Positions 57,296 to 64,000 of a stretch of DNA of 64,000 nt are shown in pieces. Made by a program: the position numbers and the translations under genes. The stretch is from Zhengitettix transpicula (taxonomy: Eukaryota > Arthropoda > Insecta > Orthoptera > Tetrigidae): positions 10,052,001 to 10,116,000 of the forward strand of contig CM073590.1 of the NCBI GenBank assembly GCA_037074705.1. Direction: 5' to 3'. The number at the start of each line of letters is the position of its first letter. The stretch's first letter is position 1. The notes under the pieces are model-generated. The model worked only from the letters and a program-made list of their open reading frames with translations. It was not told where the DNA came from and searched no databases.

Positions 57296-59615
57296 GGTAC
57301 ATGAATACACACAATAAGAAACACAAACGACGTACAGAAACTAACTTCAAATAAATAAAGACAAAATAGTTTGATTACGTCTGTGGTGTCATACAGGCTA
57401 CTTTTGCTTCTGATGGATATTTAAAATGATTAAATAAAAAAATTAATTTGCAATAATTTATTTGTAAAATAACTCAATTTGAATTTTAGTATTTTTATAA
57501 AAATGAAACGAAATTTGAACTGAGCTAAACTCTGAAGAGCAAAAAAAATTTTCTTACGAAGCTTCTAATGACTACTCTCAAGGAACGTGGGCGGAAAATT
57601 GAAAGTAATAAAAAACTAAAATATCGCGCTTAGACGAGGATTTCTTCAATTAAGTGAAAATTTGGAAGTTTTTTATTACTGTGTTTTCCCGGTGACTGCT
57701 GGAGATTCCTCCGGAAGTTGAATGGAAACGATGTTGGTTGCGTTGGCGTCGTTAGCTTTTCCGTATCTCTCTGGTTGACGGGCTGATCATCAAAGTTGAT
57801 TTTCTGTAGATGGGTCAGCTTTTTATATTCAAAATGTTTTTTAGTAAACTTGGTAATATAATGCAAGGAGCAGCTTTCCTCCAAGCACACTTGTTCTGCC
57901 AGACTGCTCCCGGACTGCCTCAGGTCCTTTGTCTCCATTCGTAACATCTGAAAGCTCCAGGCAATACTTCAAATATAATGGCAGGCCCGACCGTAACTGA
58001 ATGACAACTCTCAAATATGCTTGCGACTCGCCTGCGCTTCGCAAAATTTAGAAGTAAAATTCTTTCCCTTGCGAGATAAATGAAATTATGTAATTTGTCA
58101 AATTTAAAGGAGGAAATAAGTCACCACATGTCTTTAAACTTGGTACTATAGTACTATAGCAGTAGTCGCGAATGATGGTGAGCGGTGCAGATTCACGGAG
58201 TGGATAGGGAGCAGCGTGGAATGAGCATATACACCACAAAGATGTAACTCGGCCAACCGGTAAATTCTTACTGAAGCTGATTGTCTGTTCACGGGGAGGG
58301 GGTAGTAGCTGCAAAGAAGAAAAGCTAAACTGGGCCGCGAAGAAATATGACACGCACTATAATTAAGTTAAACTACCACTAAAACTATAAATGACGCCCT
58401 ACTCTGCCCTTAACTTGTTATTAAATATTAAACTAAATTTCAAACACCATACCCTTTTATTATTTACCACTTTGGTAATATTTTGTGCTTTATAGGAACT
58501 CCGCTAGCACATTTACAGGAAGACTATTCCAATCCGGAATGGTTCTATTTAGGAATGAAAATTTCCCTATCTCAGTTCGCTATTTCCTCTGTCTAACCTT
58601 TCACAAATGATCGCTTTTAGATAAGTAACTGGGAGGTAAAATAAAATTGTTTACCTTTCTTCAGTCTGGTTGGTTATTGTGCTTTTTGAATATTGCACAG
58701 TCTGCCCAGTTTCAATTCTATACCAGTCTCAAACTCATTTTCAGCAAGTTTACGAACAATTTCAATGCTTTCTCCTTAATTTGTCCAGTGCTTCAATGTT
58801 CTTCTTGTATTCTTGTATTCTAACTCTAGAATAAGTCGCACTTAGGCTCTACAAGCAACGACTTACCGTTTCTGAAGCTAAGATCCATCCCTTATTGGCC
58901 ACTGAATTTACATGTTTTACTCATGATAAATATTTACTAAACGTTACACGTTATATGCAACTATTGTACACTTCGAATTCAGCCCATAGAATGATTTGTA
59001 CCTTCAATATTTTCTGCTTTGTAAACCCAACAGTCTTGCTTTTTTGACACATTTCAGGTTTCATCCCAATAGTTCGAACGGTAACGAAGAATTAAATTCC
59101 TTAAAATATGATAAATTAATCGATGGATCTTATTCTGGTTATTCATTAACTTTTTTATGCAACGGTAATCCCAAAATAAATACCCTTGGCCTTACCAACT
59201 TCAAAAATTACACATAGTTTTTTGGCAATGCTGTTGTGTGAGTGATTGAGGGTGAAGTAAGTCGTGTCGCTCTTTTTGTTCACAATGACCTACTAGAAGC
59301 TCGTGTCTGCTACTGCCTTGTGCTCGTCACGATCGCTCCAGTTGGGAGGCAACCACAATAATTGTTAGAATGAGTGCCTCGGCGGTGGCCATGTTAAGCA
59401 GCGGGACCACCGTCGGTGCCATTTCACTGCTCACCAGAGTGTGGCGGCCAGATCGGTCTTCCGGGTGCACAACACATGTCATTCCGTTACGCTGCCTCAT
59501 ATTTCATAGTAGAGGTTATTGTTGAAAGTGGATTTCGAGTTGGTCACAACTAAATTCTAATGTAACAAACCAAAGAAATTATGTTAAATGAAGCTTAATA
59601 TTAGGCATATACTAC
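57296..59615. other. no gene recognised; GC-richer patches 57630-58350 and 59220-59520
   Basis: The patch 57630-58350 carries overlapping minus-strand frames of 105, 67 and 101 codons. None shows a known motif, and their overlap in different phases argues against coding. The patch at 59220-59520 has many CpG dinucleotides and no ORF of note. Confidence 0.4.
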
Positions 59616-59619
59616 AAAT

Positions 59620-59712
59620 AAATAAATGGCCTTGAGTAAGAAGTCTATTTATACAATTGGTTGCAATAGATACCTAATTAACAACAAAAACGACGTTCTG
59701 GGACCTCTTCAG
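59620..59712 (-). mobile_element. Penelope terminal repeat (P2), minus, core deleted
   Basis: The minus strand reads ACTGAAGAGGTCCCAGAACG then TCG (complement within 59691-59713), so the second stem II strand and the GAAA box have been deleted. Farther on come GACTTCTTACTCAAGGCCAT and TTATTTATTTG, as in the + copies at 41.1 and 61.8 kb. Confidence 0.55.
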
Positions 59713-59849
59713 TTGTAATAATTTTTAATCTACAATTTAGAAAGCAATGATATATGTGCAATTTAATAATATTTTTTGTTTTACTTTTTAATCCATAAGC
59801 CAATGTGGTAGATGAAGCAAGTTGATGATATATTTTACATGATATCATG

Positions 59850-61060
59850 ATGAGATCCCGTCCAGTGAACAGAACTCCTAAATCATGCTTACAGATGTCC
59901 TGTCCAGTCTTCTTATTACATTATTTTATAATAGCCGTTCTAATACCGAATTTCGAATACCGTTTTGTGATGACTAACACACTATTTTGATGGACAGTCT
60001 CCGTAACAGTGGGGATTTTTAATCATTGTGTATTCGCTCATTTATTATGTACCAAGGCGCATTAACGATGGCTCTTAATATTTTAGACTGGCATCTTTGG
60101 ATTAATGCAATATTGGACTTACTGGCACATCCCAATAATTCTATCCCATAGCTCCATATTGGTACAATTATAGTTTTGTAGAGTGGAAGTTTATTACATA
60201 TGGAAAGGTGTGACTTGCATCCTGGTAACCAGTACATTTCTTTTGATTAATATCCAATTGAGCTCGCTATCAGGATGTAGACCCAAATATTTGACAGAGA
60301 ATGATTGATGAATCTGTGTTATTTATATAGATCGGTGGACACTTTTTGTTTTACATAATGTCAAATGTGTCGACTTTCTTTTCACTTATTTTCATTCTCC
60401 ATTTCTGAGGCCATACTTGAAGTAAGTTCAGATATTTTTGTATGAGTAATGAAACCTGGTTTATATCCGTATGTAAGGAAGAATCACCGTATCATAGGAA
60501 AACGTCCCTAGTACAATATTTTCTACCGTTGGGAGATGAGAGGTGAACAACGAATACAACAGGGGGCCTAGCACACTGCCCTGAGGAACTCCTGACCGAA
60601 TTAATAGGATGTCAAGATGAGACATCTTGTTTCACTCTTGTACGGGATTGCGGTTGGTGAAGAACGATTCCAACAATTTAAAGAACGTCGGTAAATATAT
60701 TTTTATTTTATGCAGTAATCCCCGATGCCATACTTTATCGAATTCCTTGTTTAAGAATATTGATGGTTGGTATTCAGTATTTTCGAAAGTGTAAGTTGAT
60801 ACACGGTGGCGCTGCTGAGTTGTAGAATGACTCCGTTGAAAGCCAAATTGAGAATGTGTAATCCAGCCGTTAGATATGAAGTTGCGATCAATTCTTTTCA
60901 GCAATAATTATTCTAGAAGTTTTGAAACTGATGAGAGCAAACTGATTGGTTGATAGGAAGAAACAGTCTTAGGATCTTTTCTAGGTTTGTTAACTAAAAT
61001 TATTTCTGCTACCTTTAGTTTGTCTGGCCAAGAGTTTATTCTAAACATCAAATACATATA
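59850..61060 (-). pseudogene. Jockey-like LINE reverse transcriptase, decayed
   Basis: On the minus strand, in order: WPDKLKVAEIILVNKPRKDP and SYQPISLLSSVSKLLE (RT domains 1-2), an in-frame stop, LLLKRID, SQFGFQRSHSTTQQ, FLNKEFDKVWHRGLLHKIK (first catalytic Asp region), then SGVPQGSVLGPLLYS, FSYDTVILP where FADDTAIL is expected, VKYLGLHPDSELNW, MYWLPGCKSHLSICNKLPLY, PIWSYGIELLGCASKSN and NAPWYIINERIHND, with a last LKIPTVTET-type block in another phase near 60010. The catalytic Asp pair is reduced to one Asp. It resembles but differs from the copy at 56.5-57.3 kb. Confidence 0.9.
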
Positions 61061-61296
61061 TATTGTATTATCATATTTTTCAAAATTTTTCTTACAATTT
61101 TGTATACAATCTTCTATTACAATTTTGACAAATGTAAAATTTAGTAACCAAAATAAAAATCTCAGGAAACAATAAAATATGGCCGAAACCAATGTATTGT
61201 TGAATGTATATCTTAATAATGTTGTGAAGTTTGAATTCATACTTGGCAACTATGAGCTTTTTTGCTTTTTTGCAAGATTTATTTACATGTATTTTA

Positions 61297-61380
61297 AAAC
61301 TGAAGATGTCCTAAACGAGAACGAAACGTAGTTTCTTTAATTTTGTCTCAATACACATAATATTCTATTACTACAATCTC
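61297..61380 (+). mobile_element. Penelope terminal repeat with hammerhead-like core (P2)
   Basis: CTGAAGA (61300-61306) and GAAAC (61323-61327) bracket TGTCCTAAACGAGAAC, where stem II is eroded. The sequence continues GTAGTTTCTTTAATTTTGTC. Confidence 0.5.
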
Positions 61381-61499
61381 AAATATTATAATAAAAGACT
61401 ATCATAATTTTTGTTTAAATTATTAGTTACATATTTTATATCAAGCAGTTCAAGTTGAACGGATATGTAACATCTCACTCGTCAATCTGGGAAAATATT

Positions 61500-61705
61500 T
61501 CATTAATTTATCTAAAAATTTTATATTGAACCAATAAAGTTTGTGGTTATGAAGGTACATATGTTTACACGCAGTTCAGCAATATAGAGTATTTAATTTT
61601 AAATTCCTTTTATGTTCATTAATGTAGGATTTTAATTATCTCTTTGTTTGTCCCATGTAAGAGGCATTACAAAGAATACAATTAATTGTAAATAAAATTA
61701 AATAG
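61500..61705 (-). pseudogene. Penelope GIY-YIG endonuclease, heavily decayed
   Basis: One minus-strand phase reads TINCILCNASYMGQTKR, a stop, LKSYINEHKRNLKLNTLYC, a stop, TACKHMYLHNHKLYW and FNIKFLDK. The C-x2-C, Y-M-G-Q-T-K-R, the I-N-E-H helix with its Glu, and the H-N-H segment line up with the Penelope nuclease copies at 18.9 and 41.7 kb, but the sequence is distinct, so it represents a second family. It lies between two + strand P2 repeats (61297 and 61793), suggesting it belongs to P2. Stops and the missing RT make it inactive. Confidence 0.75.
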
Positions 61706-61792
61706 AATAAGTTTTATTTCTCATTAAAAATTGTAAATACATATATAATTTCTCTCTAAATTGTAGATTAATAATGCTTCCACTTGAAGAGG

Positions 61793-61925
61793 TCCCGGAA
61801 GAGGACGAAATTTCGTAGTTGTTGTAAAATAGACAATTTTTTAAAATAAAATGTACAAAAAGTATTCTTACTCAAGGCCATTTATTTATTTATATTATTA
61901 TAATAAAATTCAGATGTTTTTCATC
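61793..61925 (+). mobile_element. Penelope terminal repeat with hammerhead-like core (P2)
   Basis: CTTGAAGA (one inserted T) then G, GTCC and GGAC around CGGAAGA, then GAAAT (decayed GAAAC). It continues with CTTACTCAAGGCCATTTATT and AAATTCAGATGTTTTTCATC, closely matching 41091-41235. Confidence 0.6.
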
Positions 61926-62486
61926 ACTAAATATTTTAATGTACCGTACAAATAATAAATGATTTGTAGAGAAGTTAAAAGTACCCCAGCGGAACCCATT
62001 TTAAAATATTCACGAAAAGAGAAACACAAAAAATATTCATTGTACAATATAAAAAGTGTGTGATAATCATTACAAACATTTTTGAAGATAGATATTTGAA
62101 AGGAATTTCATCATATATTATCCTTCAAAATGAATAATTTGCAAGAATATAACACAGTACTACATTAGATATATTAGTAAAATTAGATCTCTGTGCAGCA
62201 TTATGACAAATACCATTAAACCATAAATAGTGCAACGATCTTATAAATATTTCGGAATAAAGCAGGATGACAAACAAACGAAAGATTTAAAACTTCCTGA
62301 ATTTATGCACTACTCTGTACCTAGTTAAGAGTTCATTTCCTGCTGGATTAATATTAAATGAAATTTTAGTACACATATATAGTAGTATTCAACATTCTAT
62401 TCTTTTTTATGTAGCTTCCCTGTCTTCATGATGATCTGTCTCCTAGACGAATATTGATTGATACATAACTAATGGGATTATGTGTG
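61926..62486. other. no gene seen
   Basis: AT-rich sequence without a supported feature. Confidence 0.5.
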
Positions 62487-62610
62487 TTAACAACCCTTGG
62501 CTGCCTTCCTCTACTCTTCCGCATCCCCCATTTCAAATTCCTTCCTATGCTATTAAAGGGGAGTTGCCACCATGTGGATTACCCTCATGTAGCCTGTTAC
62601 CCTAAAAAAA
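62487..62610 (+). mobile_element. poly(A)-tailed retroposon, copy G (3' end only)
   Basis: The last about 120 bp of the family, from AACCCTTGGCTGCC to CCTGTTACCCTAAAAAAA. It is strongly 5'-truncated, as expected for target-primed insertion. No target duplication was recognised. Confidence 0.85.
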
Positions 62611-63344
62611 CATATTTCCCATCTTAAACAAAATTTGGTTAAATCAAGAAGGCTATTCTTTTACACATACTTTATGAGCGTAACTTCTCCTTAATAGCAT
62701 AGGAAGCGAAAGAATTTTATTTCTCTTGAATTTATCTGCTTAAGTAATGAATTTTATTATTCATACATTTTATTAACCATAATTGTATTTTATATTTATT
62801 TCTTTATATATATTCTCAGTTTTATATGTACACAAAACTTAATTAATTTACCAATTGCTCACCGATATTTTTGTTTTTAATGTTTTTTGTATTTAATTGT
62901 GTTTCTGAACTAACCTAAATAATTATTTTATCTGTAAATTTTGATTTGTCGAATTTCCTTGTTTCTGCATTTAAAAATAATATTCCTATATAATATCGAG
63001 AGCGCAAGTCAATTACGTGGACAGAAACCTTTACAATTTTTGGAAACAATTAACGAAGAAATTTCGCTTATACTAGGTGTAGCATATTATAACAACTCTA
63101 CCTGAATTTAGAAATTCACATGGTCAAACTGTAAAGAAATCAGGAATTAAATACTATTATTTTTTATGTATCTAGAGTTCTGACTTTCGTAGTCTTTGGT
63201 TTGTATGATTTTTAGCAATTTTATTTAAGTAGCTGGTTTCCTTCCCCAACTTAAACACTAGTCCAGTCACATCAAGATAAATATCTGGAATTAAAATTAA
63301 AAATGTACTCCTGTTCTGAAATTAATAATAAGAAAAATAGCCAA
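62611..63344. other. no gene seen
   Basis: AT-rich sequence without a supported feature. Confidence 0.5.
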
Positions 63345-63425
63345 ATACAGTCGAAAAAGTGATGATATAAATACCACACAACGTTTCTGGAGACCTTGTT
63401 CCTTGCTTCAGGTGCCAAGGATACT
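63345..63425 (-). mobile_element. Penelope terminal repeat (P1), minus, with hammerhead relic
   Basis: On the minus strand CTGAAGC precedes AAGGAACAAGGTCTCCA and GAAAC (63383-63387), then GTTGTGTGGTATTTATATCA, matching 52462 and 25571. The last G-A step of the first box has decayed. Confidence 0.6.
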
Positions 63426-64000
63426 AAAATCACAACAGACTTATTTTGTCTGTATTTGGCTATATTTTTATTATTAAAATCTGGAATTGACTGATGAAGT
63501 CTCGATACTTTTTCTGAATACTGTTTTGTGTAGTAGAGAACAAAACGGTTCCCAAGTTTAGGGGTTCATATCGTTCTAGACCATACCAAGAATTAGCCCG
63601 AGCTTTATCCCAGTATTTTAGATTGTTATTAAAGTCCGCATTGAAAATAAATTAAAAAATTTGGAAATTCTTACAGAAACTTTTCCTCCTCGCCACGCAT
63701 GTTTCATATAGTTTAAGGAACTTAGACAGATGACTAAGGTTAATTTTAAAGAAGTCGAATATTCTATGTAATGATTTATTCACCTGTGCAGAAAGAAACT
63801 CGTAAAATCGATCTCCCACTAAAATGATTCAATTATGAAGATATTAATTAATATTGTGAACAATGAGGACTGGCTGTTTTCCTGTTGGTTGAGCTCCTAA
63901 TATTACGCGGCGCTTCCCACGTTTCAATCTCGCCCAGGGGTCAGACTCCTAGGAGGCCAAGACGCATCTTCGACAGATGTAATTGATTTACATGCCTATT
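63426..64000. other. no gene seen
   Basis: AT-rich sequence. A CTGATGA at 63494 has no GAAAC partner at hammerhead spacing. Confidence 0.45.

Noticed and set aside
57630..57947. 105-codon minus-strand ORF
   Set aside because: No recognised motif, and it overlaps other frames of similar length in different phases; kept only as a GC-richer patch.
1..64000. CRISPR arrays, bacterial operons, phage or defence systems
   Set aside because: No regularly spaced repeats, ribosome-binding sites or bacterial-type coding density; every recognisable element is of eukaryotic transposon type.

Overview
This 64 kb window looks like intergenic or deep-intron DNA from a repeat-rich animal genome, most likely an insect. 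The evidence is a very AT-rich background, Penelope-like elements with GIY-YIG endonuclease domains, Jockey-type and other LINE remnants, tRNA-derived SINEs, Helitron-like elements, a PIF/Harbinger element and many MITEs. The mixture suggests a large-genome hemimetabolous insect such as a cockroach or termite, but that is inference and no species marker was seen. I found no intact host gene, no true tRNA or rRNA gene and no CRISPR array. Nearly every longer ORF is either a decayed transposon protein or a chance frame inside a non-coding repeat.

Layout. 0-8 kb: end of a Helitron-like tandem array (95-594), a 104-bp perfect-looking hairpin (2.09 kb), a MITE (4.6 kb), Penelope terminal-repeat scraps (5.75-6.2 kb) and the 3' end of a LINE on the minus strand (7.2-7.54 kb). 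8-16 kb: mostly unannotated AT-rich DNA with two tandem repeats (12.57 and 13.57 kb). 15.8-20.6 kb: an inverted pair of SINEs, a poly(A)-tailed retroposon copy, a TA-flanked MITE, a frameshifted Penelope copy with an inverted tail, and a second LINE remnant. 22-27.2 kb: two SINEs, a foldback element, and a 1.95-kb PIF/Harbinger element with TTA target duplications, into which a Penelope copy has inserted. 32.4-43.4 kb: a cluster of copies of one poly(A)-tailed retroposon, one nested in another with a 15-bp target duplication, plus a foldback element and a third Penelope copy. 44.8-53.1 kb: a 1.08-kb non-autonomous Helitron, several Penelope terminal repeats, a SINE and a Tc1-like transposase scrap. 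55-64 kb: two Jockey-like reverse transcriptase remnants, one split by an uninterrupted A44 tract, and a fourth, heavily decayed Penelope endonuclease.

The most interesting thread is that Penelope terminal repeats here repeatedly carry a CUGANGA - short stem II - GAAAC arrangement, the catalytic core of hammerhead ribozymes. I see about a dozen copies or relics in two main sequence families on both strands. Hammerheads in Penelope-like elements are already known, so the novelty lies in the density, the family variants and the inverted tail arrangements, not in the principle.
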